Assembly: GCF_002150035.1 (NCBI RefSeq) | Contig: NZ_NETS01000010.1 | Span: 1,054,001-1,118,000, forward strand | DNA from: Leptospira venezuelensis | Lineage (GTDB): Bacteria; Spirochaetota; Leptospiria; Leptospirales; Leptospiraceae | Length of the DNA stretch: 64,000 nt | Reading direction: 5' to 3' | Shown: positions 9,017 to 17,344 of the stretch, piece by piece | Layout: the number at the start of each line of letters is the position of its first letter | How positions within the stretch are numbered: position 1 is the stretch's first letter | Translations under genes and position numbers: made by a program | The notes under the pieces: generated by a model | The model's input: the letters and a program-made list of their open reading frames with translations, nothing else | Database searches by the model: none | What the model was told of the DNA's origin: nothing

Positions 9017-10669
9017 ATGAAAATTCGACTCCGGATCCTATCTATATTCTTCCTGATGGCATTGGGAAATTCTATCTATGCCCAGGACACCTTTCGTCTG
9101 GACAATGATAACGCAAGTGTCGCAAATTCTCTTAATGTAGAAGTCCTTAAAGACGGCAGATCAGTTCGTATCAGTTGGGAAGCTCCGAGAGAAACAGGCG
9201 AGATTATCGTTGCTAGGTCTTCTTCTATCATTGATAGCCCTGAAAAATGTTACATCTCAGATTCTTTAGGAAAATTTCCAAGCGGTGTAGCTAACGGTGT
9301 GAATCAGATTTATGATTATAATCTGAAACCCGGAACATATTATTACGCGGTTGTGTTAGCTCATCATGTACGGAAGAAGGATGTAAGATTAGTTGCTAAT
9401 CGTAACTACACTACGATCCCGATCGTAATCGAAAATAATCCGCCACCTCAAACAAATAATTATCCTCCGACCAATACTCAGAATAATTATCCACCTGCTA
9501 CGAATACGAATCAACCTCCGCCTGAAGAACAAAAGTATCTTTCAGATAATGCTCGAGTAACTGATATATCTGTAAAAAGAGAAGGCCAGTTCCTACGAAT
9601 TTCTTGGGAACCTTATCCAAAAGGAATTCAAGGAGAAACAATCTACACTATCTATAAATCGGCAGAGCCAATGTCCAGTATGACATTGATGAGAAAAGCG
9701 GAGAAGTTAGCGGAAGTTTCTCATCCTGAAAATACTTTCTTGGATCAAGATCTGACCAAGTCTCAAACTTTATACTATGGTGTTTCAGTAAAACAAGGAT
9801 TGAAAGAAGTTTTGCCTTTAGTGCAGAACCAGTCATTCATTCGCCAGTTTTATGTTTATGATCAGGATAAAAGAAAACCTCCTAAAGAAGATGAGGTAGT
9901 AACCAATCCTCAATTCGCATATGATGAAATGCACGTTAAGGATCTGAATGCGAATGCAGTTGATGGAGGAGTTCGTTTGGATTGGAAAGCTCCAGATCGC
10001 GCGGACGAAAATACTGTATATTCTATTTATCAAGCGGGCAAACCTTTGTCAGGAGGAGTTTCCACTTTCCTAGGTGGTAATGTTAGGAAACTGGGAGAAG
10101 TTTCTCATCCGGATACTAACGTTATGGTTAAGATGAAACCGTACTCTGGAACAATGTATTTTGGTGTTACAGTCAAACGAGGAGATCTGGAAGACTTCAC
10201 TCTGACTCAGGATCAATCTTATGTTGCAATTGGTGGCCCAGGTTCTACTGATAATAATACTCAAACTGCAGATAACAACGATAAGCCTGATAAAAACGAG
10301 CCTAAAGAAGAAGAGCAAGTTCCCCAGGATAATCAGAACAACCAAAATGTTCAGAATAATGAAAAACAGCCTCTGATCGTTGAGCAGGAAGAACCAAGTG
10401 AAGAAGAAGTCGATCGAGTTTTACGATCTACTTATTGGAAAAACGAATACGGAGAAGCAGTAAAACAATTGGCTCCTTATGCTGGTTCAAACGATATCGA
10501 TATAAGAGGAAAGGCTAAGTTTTTCCTCGGAATGTCTTTTTATAAAAAAGGCGAATATAATAAAGCCTTAAAGTTCTTCGTACAAAAAGATACAAAGAAC
10601 TACAATCCGGAACGAACCGAGTTCTGGACCAAACAATGTCTGGCCCGGATCAGCGGAGGAAGAAGATGA
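9017..10669 (+). CDS. Exported protein with three FN3-like repeats and a C-terminal TPR region
   Basis: 550 residues with a signal peptide (cleavage expected after IYAQ, about residue 23). Three units of about 100 residues each begin with a strand ending in a W/D motif (VRISWEAP, LRISWEPY, VRLDWKAP) and end with YY(A/G)V or YFGVTVK, as in fibronectin-III folds. Units 2 and 3 share EVSHP(E/D)(N/T). Two Asn/Pro/Gln-rich linkers separate the units, and an acidic linker (about 405-465) leads to a TPR-like tail (GKAKFFLGMSFYKKGEYNKAL). Probable periplasmic or surface scaffold. The stop overlaps the next start (ATGA), which suggests a functional pair. Confidence 0.8.
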   Translation: MKIRLRILSIFFLMALGNSIYAQDTFRLDNDNASVANSLNVEVLKDGRSVRISWEAPRETGEIIVARSSSIIDSPEKCYISDSLGKFPSGVANGVNQIYDYNLKPGTYYYAVVLAHHVRKKDVRLVANRNYTTIPIVIENNPPPQTNNYPPTNTQNNYPPATNTNQPPPEEQKYLSDNARVTDISVKREGQFLRISWEPYPKGIQGETIYTIYKSAEPMSSMTLMRKAEKLAEVSHPENTFLDQDLTKSQTLYYGVSVKQGLKEVLPLVQNQSFIRQFYVYDQDKRKPPKEDEVVTNPQFAYDEMHVKDLNANAVDGGVRLDWKAPDRADENTVYSIYQAGKPLSGGVSTFLGGNVRKLGEVSHPDTNVMVKMKPYSGTMYFGVTVKRGDLEDFTLTQDQSYVAIGGPGSTDNNTQTADNNDKPDKNEPKEEEQVPQDNQNNQNVQNNEKQPLIVEQEEPSEEEVDRVLRSTYWKNEYGEAVKQLAPYAGSNDIDIRGKAKFFLGMSFYKKGEYNKALKFFVQKDTKNYNPERTEFWTKQCLARISGGRR

Positions 10670-11817
10670 ACCGTTCCATCATATTAGTAACAGGATTTTT
10701 ATTCGTGTGTGCAGGTCTTCTTACGGGGATTTACACTGCGGTGATCCAAGATACAGATTCTACAAATAAAGGGATCATTGAGAAAGTAAGAGAAGGGGAG
10801 GAGTTCCTAAAACATTCCAACCCTAAATCCTCAGAAAAGGCACTGGATATTTTTGCAGAATTGTCCGCTAAGGATGTAGGATCTGATCTTTCTTTCAGGA
10901 TCCAATATGATCTTGCAACTGCTTTGGATAAAACCGGCGATAAAATGAGAGCCCTCGGAATTTTCAGAGAGTTGAACCAAAAAGAAGGTTTGGCTCGTGA
11001 AGAGAAAGCTAAGGTTGCCTATGGACTTGGAAACCTTCTTCTTTTATTAAACAGAGACGAAGAAGGAAAAGGTCATTTAGAGGAAGTACTCAGGACTTCT
11101 GGAGACAATAAACTTAGATCCAACGCGTTATCTGCAATTGCCGACTATTACATGAAAAAAGGCAATTACGATCAGTCCAGAAAGAACTACGTATTGGCCT
11201 TACAAGAAGATCCTGAAAACGTAAAAGCAAGAGTCAGATGGGGAAAATCTTTACGTAGAATGGGCAAGGATTGGTCTGCTTACGATGTGTATGAGGACTA
11301 TGTTCAGTCTGATGCATATTTTGATCCGGATAAGGTTGCTGTAGATAAGGAATTCCGCTCCGGACTATTGGAGAAAGGACGAGAATTATACGTACGCAAA
11401 GAATATTATTCTGCGATCGAAACCTTGAAGAAAGCATTGGACATTGGAGTTAGCGAAAGAGCTAGAGAACAAGCCTGGTATTATATCGCAGAAAGTTATG
11501 ATGCTTTAGGAAAATCTGAACAAGCTATTCAATATCTGAACAAAATTCTGGAAAACTCAGATGGAACTTTAGACCAGGCAGCAATGTTTAGAAAAGGAAC
11601 CATCTATTTCAGAGGCGGAAAATATGAGAAGGCCGCCGCGGTTTTCCAAGAATCGGCTGACAGAAATCCAGATAGTCCTGTCGGTAAAAAATCAGCTACT
11701 TGGAAGAAGGAAGCTTTGGATCAGATCGAAGACGATCTTAGATACAAGGATGGAGAAAGTGGTGGAAAAACAAAACCTTCTGACGACGACCGCCAAGATG
11801 ACGATTGGAAATATTAA
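10666..11817 (+). CDS. TPR-repeat protein with N-terminal membrane anchor or signal
   Basis: 383 residues from the ATG at 10666, which overlaps the upstream stop as ATGA and follows a GGAGGAAGA Shine-Dalgarno. An in-frame ATG at 10636 would bury the hydrophobic segment and is less likely. N-terminal ILVTGFLFVCAGLLTGIYT is a membrane anchor or signal. Six or more TPR units follow (for example AIADYYMKKGNYDQSRKNY, AWYYIAESYDALGKSEQAI, GTIYFRGGKYEKAAAVF), ending in an acidic Asp/Lys tail. Coupling to the FN3-like protein suggests a shared envelope complex. Function unknown. Confidence 0.82.
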   Translation: MNRSIILVTGFLFVCAGLLTGIYTAVIQDTDSTNKGIIEKVREGEEFLKHSNPKSSEKALDIFAELSAKDVGSDLSFRIQYDLATALDKTGDKMRALGIFRELNQKEGLAREEKAKVAYGLGNLLLLLNRDEEGKGHLEEVLRTSGDNKLRSNALSAIADYYMKKGNYDQSRKNYVLALQEDPENVKARVRWGKSLRRMGKDWSAYDVYEDYVQSDAYFDPDKVAVDKEFRSGLLEKGRELYVRKEYYSAIETLKKALDIGVSERAREQAWYYIAESYDALGKSEQAIQYLNKILENSDGTLDQAAMFRKGTIYFRGGKYEKAAAVFQESADRNPDSPVGKKSATWKKEALDQIEDDLRYKDGESGGKTKPSDDDRQDDDWKY

Positions 11818-11823
11818 GAAATT

Positions 11824-12789
11824 TTAATTAGTGGATGTCTGAACAAATTCCTGTTCGGACATTTGGATCTGCACCCCTAAACAATCGTAGATTGCATGAG
11901 GGATATCTTTTAAGGCGTGGATTTTATCTTTCATTTGTTCAGTGTATTTACCGTAAAGAATGGTCGGCACTGGGTTTACGGTATGAACATCGACAGTGAG
12001 ATCTTCTAAGTTTCCATGATCGGAAGTTACAATGAGTTGGTCCTGTTCCGGATCCATCGCATCTATAACTCCTAACAAAAAGTGCTCTAAGTCGGAGATA
12101 CACTTTTCAGCTCCTTTCCAATTCATCTTATGACCTACTTTATCTGTAATAAAGTATTCATAGATACATAAAGTATGGTCTTTCATTGCAGGAATAATAT
12201 CATTTCCAGTTTTGTACGGATCTTGAATCTCTAAAACTGGGTCATCCTTATCTATAAAATCTTTTCCGAATTTTCTGAGGAAATCACGACTGATATCCAT
12301 GTAGAGACCTTTTCCATCTCTCAGGTCATCCATATCTTTTAGCGGTTTGTCTGCTGCCATTTGGATGAGAGTAGAAGCAGATACATGTCTTGGATGTTTT
12401 TTTATATGTTCAGTAAATCCTGGAGTGTAACAGTTCAGCAAGTCTGCTTTAAATCCGTTCTCTTCTAGAATGCGAATAATTGAATATTTAGCAATGATAC
12501 GTTTTAAAGTGAATGTAGGAAATCCACTCATATGGCGGTTTAATACCTGGCAGGCATTTATCCCAGTCCAAAGAGAAGTTTGTCCAGTTGCGCTTTGGGG
12601 AAGTCCTTTAATCCCCATGCTCGCATCAGTTTTTAGATAGGTGAGGTCTTTTATGCGGGATGGAGAATCTTCAGGGATCGACTTGCCGCCTAAAGGTAGA
12701 AAAATCCCCTTCGCATATTTCGAGAACGGATTTTTATCCGGATTGTTTTCCCCAAAGCCTATCCCGTCTATAAATACATAAAATATCAT
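11824..12789 (-). CDS. Alkaline-phosphatase-superfamily metalloenzyme
   Basis: 321 residues. FIDGIGFG at the N-terminus supplies the first metal Asp, GKGLY and DKVGHKMNW the middle ligands, and IVTSDHGNLED the C-terminal Asp-His pair, the arrangement used by cofactor-independent phosphoglycerate mutase, phosphopentomutase and related AlkP-fold enzymes. SATGQTSLWTG supplies the nucleophile region (Thr/Ser). It is shorter than iPGM (about 510) and lacks that enzyme's inserted domain, so the substrate is unknown. The 3' end lies 6 bases from the convergent TPR gene. Confidence 0.78.
   Translation of the reverse strand: MIFYVFIDGIGFGENNPDKNPFSKYAKGIFLPLGGKSIPEDSPSRIKDLTYLKTDASMGIKGLPQSATGQTSLWTGINACQVLNRHMSGFPTFTLKRIIAKYSIIRILEENGFKADLLNCYTPGFTEHIKKHPRHVSASTLIQMAADKPLKDMDDLRDGKGLYMDISRDFLRKFGKDFIDKDDPVLEIQDPYKTGNDIIPAMKDHTLCIYEYFITDKVGHKMNWKGAEKCISDLEHFLLGVIDAMDPEQDQLIVTSDHGNLEDLTVDVHTVNPVPTILYGKYTEQMKDKIHALKDIPHAIYDCLGVQIQMSEQEFVQTSTN
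11835..11862 (+). terminator. Stem-loop at the convergent gene ends
   Basis: ATGTCTGAAC (11835-11844) pairs with GTTCGGACAT (11853-11862) over 10 bp with one G-T wobble and an 8-base loop. It lies 18 bases past the + strand TPR stop and inside the last codons of the convergent metalloenzyme gene. The U-run is weak, so terminator function is tentative. Confidence 0.5.
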
Positions 12790-12866
12790 TTAATTGGCCC
12801 GAGAAGTATCGATTATCCTATCGAATTAGACTGATTCTTTATGATAGAATCGCCGATACTAGAAAG

Positions 12867-13865
12867 GTGAACCCGCGCAAACATAGCAAAAGATCTCAAA
12901 TTCTATCTCTGATACTGCTATGTATCGTATTGATTTCCATCCCTTTTTTTCCCAGTGCTTGGAAGGATGCAGTTTTCTTCTCTCCTATCCAAATTCTTAG
13001 TTTGTACCCTAAACTGAAAAAGGAATCTTTCCTAGACTCTATCCTAGATAGATTTCAGAACAAGTATTATGACTTGGGTTATAGGTTCGAATATTTAATG
13101 AGAGAATTTCCTAAGCCTGAGACCGACAAAGATGCAGAAGTTTTAGGAAAACACTTTATCTCTTCCATTCAATTAAAACAGATCCGCATTTATGATTATA
13201 ATTATAGAACAATGTATTCTTCCGATCCAAAGGGGCCTGGATTTCATAAAGGGCTAAGACTACTCGGAATGCAGTTGCCTGTAGCTAGCTGGTTAGAAGA
13301 TACCGATGGGTTTTTGTTATATAGAAATTCCTCCGGAGATCTTTATCTTCAAATCCTGAAGGAAGATGGGGATCGGATTGTTCAAGAAGCAAGTGGTTCT
13401 AAAAAATCATTTTTGCCTCGGGACTTTTCAGAAGGGATCTTATATTGGGTATACAAAAAGAAGGAAGAAGATTCAGAGCTCCTAGAAACAAATTTGAGTC
13501 CAGACAGTACATTACTTCCTGGTATCGAAGTTTCTAACTCGGAAGAATCAAAGGCAATGATACATGCGTTGCTGGATAAAAATTCAAAACCTCAGAATTT
13601 TTTAATCCGTCCTGTTTGGGAAAAAACAATCGAAGGTGATCTAGAAATTTTTCTATCACAACCTAGAAAGACAAGAGCAGAAGAGTTACTATTGATCTTA
13701 AGTGCTTTCGGAATTTCTTTAATCGCTTTGATTTGCGGGATACTTGCTTCTAAAATATTATTCACGATCCGAACAGAGAATCGTTTTTCTGAAAGAGAAG
13801 AAGTGATCCAAGTGAAAACCGAGCTGGTTCGTTTGCTCGGACAATTTAGGGAAAAGACAAAATGA
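12867..13865 (+). CDS. Two-TM membrane protein, sensor-like, first gene of a five-gene operon
   Basis: 332 residues, GTG start (the first usable start before the hydrophobic segment). TM1 is about 11-30, an extracytoplasmic domain of about 230 residues follows, TM2 is about 270-292 (LLLILSAFGISLIALICGILASKILF region), and the tail is a short charged cytoplasmic coil. This sensor-like topology lacks a recognisable output domain. The stop overlaps the next gene as ATGA, and the next protein has the same N-terminal architecture, so the two may form a heteromer. Not recognised beyond Leptospira-type hypothetical. Confidence 0.7.
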   Translation: MNPRKHSKRSQILSLILLCIVLISIPFFPSAWKDAVFFSPIQILSLYPKLKKESFLDSILDRFQNKYYDLGYRFEYLMREFPKPETDKDAEVLGKHFISSIQLKQIRIYDYNYRTMYSSDPKGPGFHKGLRLLGMQLPVASWLEDTDGFLLYRNSSGDLYLQILKEDGDRIVQEASGSKKSFLPRDFSEGILYWVYKKKEEDSELLETNLSPDSTLLPGIEVSNSEESKAMIHALLDKNSKPQNFLIRPVWEKTIEGDLEIFLSQPRKTRAEELLLILSAFGISLIALICGILASKILFTIRTENRFSEREEVIQVKTELVRLLGQFREKTK

Positions 13866-16099
13866 TCGGCTTTAAATTCAGACTTATACTTGCTTTATCG
13901 TTTATATTTTCCGTCTCGGTGCTCCTTTTAGAGCCATATTTTCCTTCAGGGATTTTTTATAAGTCTAGATTGGATTCAGTATTTTCTTCCTTTAATAAAG
14001 AGATACTAGAGTTAGAAAAAAAGATCAGAGAATCAGATCCAGAAGAATTGGATGCGAATAATCTATTCCTTCCTGTTCGAAATTTTTTGTCTTGGGATCC
14101 GAGTCTTAAAAATACTCCGAACTTGGAATTTTCAGGTGATAAAGAAAGATATTTATTGTCCCAAGCCTGGGAAGGTAAGACCAGTCGCTTTCTTTCTTTA
14201 GAAAATGAGCCTGTACTCTTTGTTCCATTATATACAAAGTCAACTGCAGTTCTCGCCGTACTCGACAAAGAAAAATTCAAAATTTCCTTAGATGATAAAA
14301 TAGAATATTTTGTTCCAGAACCAAGACTTGGCACCTTCCGAGACTGGGAAGAAAATGGAGACAAGACTGATCCAAGAAAAGTTTCAGAAGAAGTTTTGAA
14401 GTCCATGAAGGACGTCGGAAACGACTTCAGAGAAATTCGTTTAGGGGATAAATTATACAGGGCCTATTACGCTTTCTATCCGGAAGATAAGATAGGTTTT
14501 ATCCAAGGGATCTTACTGTTAGTTCCTTATGAACGTAATATTTTTCTAATATTATTCCCAGTGTTTTTTGGGTTTTTATTTCTGCTCGATGTTTGCATTC
14601 TGCTTGTTAGAAAAAATAAATCTTCTTCTGCTTACGCAAAATCAGATGTGTCTAATCTCATCCAAACTCTTTCTCAAAGAATCGAAGAAACTAATTTTAA
14701 ACAGGTAGAAACGGTAAAATTGCCAGAGTTAAATGATATTCCCGAAATGGTAACCATTCCTCCTGTTTTGGAAACTAAACCTAATGCAAGCGGCACATTT
14801 TATGTTTTACCTTTTGATTTACCTGGGGATTCATTTTTAACTCCTAAGTTTTTAAGGGAGAAGAGAGAGCCAATTCATGTCGAAAGAGAGGTGGCATCTG
14901 CTCCTTCCGCTGTATCCGTTGTGGAAATGCCGGAAGCTCTTCAAAAAAAGAGAGATTCTATCTTTACAGATGAACTTGCAAGACTTGTGGATAAGGTCAA
15001 ATCCACTTCCCCTGAAATTCCTCGGATAGAAATTTCAGATCGTCCTAAGGATTCAGGACTTTTAGCTAAAGCATTGAGAGTGACTGGACTCGCAGAGATC
15101 GGTTTGAAAGCAGCAAGAGGTCTTGCTCCTCAACATAAGTCTAGATTCTTCCTTTGGGCAAGGGCTTGGTGGGGAATTCGTAAAACAGATCCGAACGAAG
15201 AACTTCCTCTTTCTGAAAAATTCAGAGAGTGGTTGGACAAACAACCTATTCGTGAAAAACGAAAAATCCTAGAAGTTTTAGATGAGATCCATCAAGGTTT
15301 AGATACTCCGATATCTTCGTTATTGAAATATTATCTTACTATCTTCTCTTCTCTCCACTTGAAATCTTTTAGTATTCATTTTTATGATAGAAGAAGAGGA
15401 GCTTATCTTCCTGTTGTTTCCTATGGTTTACAACCTTATAGCCGACAGAACATGATCTTCTTATATGGTGATCAGTTCTTGGGAAAAGAAGCGGGAGATG
15501 TTTCTATCATAGACGTTACTGAAGAAAGACGTAATGATCATTTCTTCCGTAAAAAATTTGATTCGGCTGATTTGGATGGAGTGATGAGGATTGTTTCCTT
15601 CTCACTTTTCCGATGCGGTTTAGATTTCAGATTCTTCTTAATGTTCCCAGATCCACCTAATAATGATTTAGCGGATCAGATTAGGGAGAATGTAGAAAAT
15701 TCTATCGAACCGGTAGAAGATGCATTTTTACAATTGGAAATCGAGCAAGCTTCACATGCTATCCAGGACAAACGAGATTTGGTCCAAATACAATTCTTGC
15801 TTCTACGTTGGGCAACCCATGGTGAAAGAAGCAGATGTAATTTGTATAAGATTAAATGTACAGGTGACTTAGATTATTCTTCCATAGACAAATGGAGAAA
15901 AGATGTCCTTGAGGAAATCCAACCTAGGCTTGGATCGGAAGATTACGGATTCGGGGTCTCTCCTTCTGAAATTTTTGTTTTGTCTAGAGAAGAAAGAGAA
16001 TCCGAACTGAAAATGATCTTGGATTCGATAGGAAAAGAATATAAGATCACTCCACTTCCTTATCCGGAAAATGGCAAAAATCTATACACATATATTTAA
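13862..16099 (+). CDS. Two-TM protein with large cytoplasmic GAF-like region
   Basis: 745 residues. TM1 is about 7-24, a periplasmic domain of about 200 residues follows, TM2 is about 224-246 (IFLILFPVFFGFLFLLDVCILLV), then a linker and a cytoplasmic part. Residues about 470-630 (LDEIHQGLDTPISSLLKYYL... DGVMRIVSFSL) read like a GAF domain. A final segment (about 650-745) could be a small regulatory or cyclase-like fold, but no GGDEF, kinase or phosphatase motif is visible. The ATGA overlap with the upstream membrane protein indicates coupled translation. Likely a signal sensor, role inferred only from architecture. Confidence 0.72.
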   Translation: MIGFKFRLILALSFIFSVSVLLLEPYFPSGIFYKSRLDSVFSSFNKEILELEKKIRESDPEELDANNLFLPVRNFLSWDPSLKNTPNLEFSGDKERYLLSQAWEGKTSRFLSLENEPVLFVPLYTKSTAVLAVLDKEKFKISLDDKIEYFVPEPRLGTFRDWEENGDKTDPRKVSEEVLKSMKDVGNDFREIRLGDKLYRAYYAFYPEDKIGFIQGILLLVPYERNIFLILFPVFFGFLFLLDVCILLVRKNKSSSAYAKSDVSNLIQTLSQRIEETNFKQVETVKLPELNDIPEMVTIPPVLETKPNASGTFYVLPFDLPGDSFLTPKFLREKREPIHVEREVASAPSAVSVVEMPEALQKKRDSIFTDELARLVDKVKSTSPEIPRIEISDRPKDSGLLAKALRVTGLAEIGLKAARGLAPQHKSRFFLWARAWWGIRKTDPNEELPLSEKFREWLDKQPIREKRKILEVLDEIHQGLDTPISSLLKYYLTIFSSLHLKSFSIHFYDRRRGAYLPVVSYGLQPYSRQNMIFLYGDQFLGKEAGDVSIIDVTEERRNDHFFRKKFDSADLDGVMRIVSFSLFRCGLDFRFFLMFPDPPNNDLADQIRENVENSIEPVEDAFLQLEIEQASHAIQDKRDLVQIQFLLLRWATHGERSRCNLYKIKCTGDLDYSSIDKWRKDVLEEIQPRLGSEDYGFGVSPSEIFVLSREERESELKMILDSIGKEYKITPLPYPENGKNLYTYI

Positions 16100-16134
16100 A
16101 AAATATTTCTAAATTGGCTATAATCTAATCTGAA

Positions 16135-16728
16135 ATGCGCACCCTCTGCTGTATCCTTTTGTTATGTGTTAGTGTAACTTCTTCTTACCCCCAAGAAGAA
16201 AATAGAAGAGAATGGAATAAAGCTGCAAAACAAAAAGTTTTACTTCTTCATCAAAGTGGAAAAGAAGCAGAGAGCCTTCCTTTCTTAGAAGAGTATGTTA
16301 AAAAAAATCCGAACGAGTTGATTTATAAGTTATATCTTGCTCGAGCACTTTTTTGGAGAGCGGACTTAGAATTGCCAGGTCATTCAGAAGATGTGTTTTC
16401 TAGAATGGAGAAGGTCCGAAGGATACGTGACAATTATCTTAGAGCGGCGAGCCTTTTCGAAGAGAATGTAGGTTATTTAGGAAAGGTAAGTCCAAGAGAT
16501 CCAGATTTGGGAAAATGGACCTTTTTATGGGCCATGTCCGAATGGTATGCAGGAAGGGAAGATCGGGCCATCCAGCTATTTAAGAAGTCTTTTAAGCATG
16601 ATTTTCGTTTAAACCAGGCAAATTATAATATCGCTGCCATTTATGAAAGCTTGGGGCAGATACTAGATTCTCAAATTTATTATGGAACCTACTTGAAAAA
16701 CGAAAAGGAACTGAAAGAAGAGGAGTAA
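16135..16728 (+). CDS. Small exported TPR protein
   Basis: 197 residues with a signal peptide (LCCILLLCVSVTSSYPQ, cleavage near residue 20) and TPR-like helices: EAESLPFLEEYVKKNPNELIYKLYLARA in the first half, WAMSEWYAGREDRAIQLFKKS and ANYNIAAIYESLGQILDS near the end. It lies 35 bases after the GAF-like gene, and its TAA overlaps the ATG of the next gene (TAATG). Probably a periplasmic partner of the sensor-like pair. Confidence 0.78.
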   Translation: MRTLCCILLLCVSVTSSYPQEENRREWNKAAKQKVLLLHQSGKEAESLPFLEEYVKKNPNELIYKLYLARALFWRADLELPGHSEDVFSRMEKVRRIRDNYLRAASLFEENVGYLGKVSPRDPDLGKWTFLWAMSEWYAGREDRAIQLFKKSFKHDFRLNQANYNIAAIYESLGQILDSQIYYGTYLKNEKELKEEE

Positions 16729-16931
16729 TGGCACGTGTCGAAAGAAGATTTCAGATGCTCCTCACTGAGGAAGAATTCGAATTATTGAGGACCGAAGCAG
16801 AGAAAAGAGATCTCTCCGCTTCAGAGTTACTTCGCTCTTGTTTTAGGAACGAAATTTTTAAGTCAGATTCTTATCAGAGATTAGAAGCTTTGAGAGAATT
16901 ATCCAAAATTTATCCGGAAGGGAAAATTTGA
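16728..16931 (+). CDS. Small ribbon-helix-helix-like protein, antitoxin-like
   Basis: 67 residues. RRFQMLLTEEEFELLRTEAEKRDLSASELLRSCF has the strand-helix-turn-helix pattern of MetJ/Arc or CopG-type ribbon-helix-helix proteins (residues 6-40), followed by an acidic helix that could wrap a partner. The start overlaps the upstream stop, and the end overlaps the start of the PIN-like gene by 4 bases. Size, fold and coupling to a PIN-like gene fit a type II antitoxin; DNA binding and toxin neutralisation are inference. Confidence 0.7.
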   Translation: MARVERRFQMLLTEEEFELLRTEAEKRDLSASELLRSCFRNEIFKSDSYQRLEALRELSKIYPEGKI

Positions 16932-17344
16932 AATTATTAGTCTCTTCTGATTGTTTTAAGGAATTGGTACTCGGAAATTCCCCTTCTCGTCGATATGTAT
17001 CGAATGCAATCGAATCACTTACCAAAAAAAATCATATTTTCGTTTTAGCTCTTCCAAGTTTGGAAGCTGTTCTTGAAAAAGAATCTGATCCTTTGACCAG
17101 AGAGATCATCTGGACCCAATCTAAAAATCTATTCTTGGATTTCCTTGCCATAAGAAAAGAAGAGATCTCCCTCGCATTACGACTTTCTTCTTCTAAGAAC
17201 TTAGAATGGAGAGAATGGTTGGAGATTGCTACCGCTTCTTTGGCGGATCTGGATGGGATCTTGTGTACGGATCCTAAATGGAAAGAGCAGAATCTTGTAA
17301 AGATCCTACTCGCTCAGGAAATAGACCTCGACGGAGTCGCTTAA
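16928..17344 (+). CDS. PIN-domain-like protein, possible degenerate VapC toxin
   Basis: 138 residues with a TTG start overlapping the upstream TGA. MKLLVSSDCFKEL at the N-terminus, a mid-helix LPSLEAVLE and the C-terminal SLADLDGILCTDPKW follow the order of PIN-domain motifs (Asp, Glu, Asp...Asp). However, the usual DTNVLL motif is absent: candidate acids are D8, E46, D107/D109 and D115, so activity is uncertain. The 3' end overlaps the convergent LamG gene by 39 bases. It could be a retired toxin or a PIN-fold protein recruited to the sensor operon. Confidence 0.5.
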   Translation: MKLLVSSDCFKELVLGNSPSRRYVSNAIESLTKKNHIFVLALPSLEAVLEKESDPLTREIIWTQSKNLFLDFLAIRKEEISLALRLSSSKNLEWREWLEIATASLADLDGILCTDPKWKEQNLVKILLAQEIDLDGVA

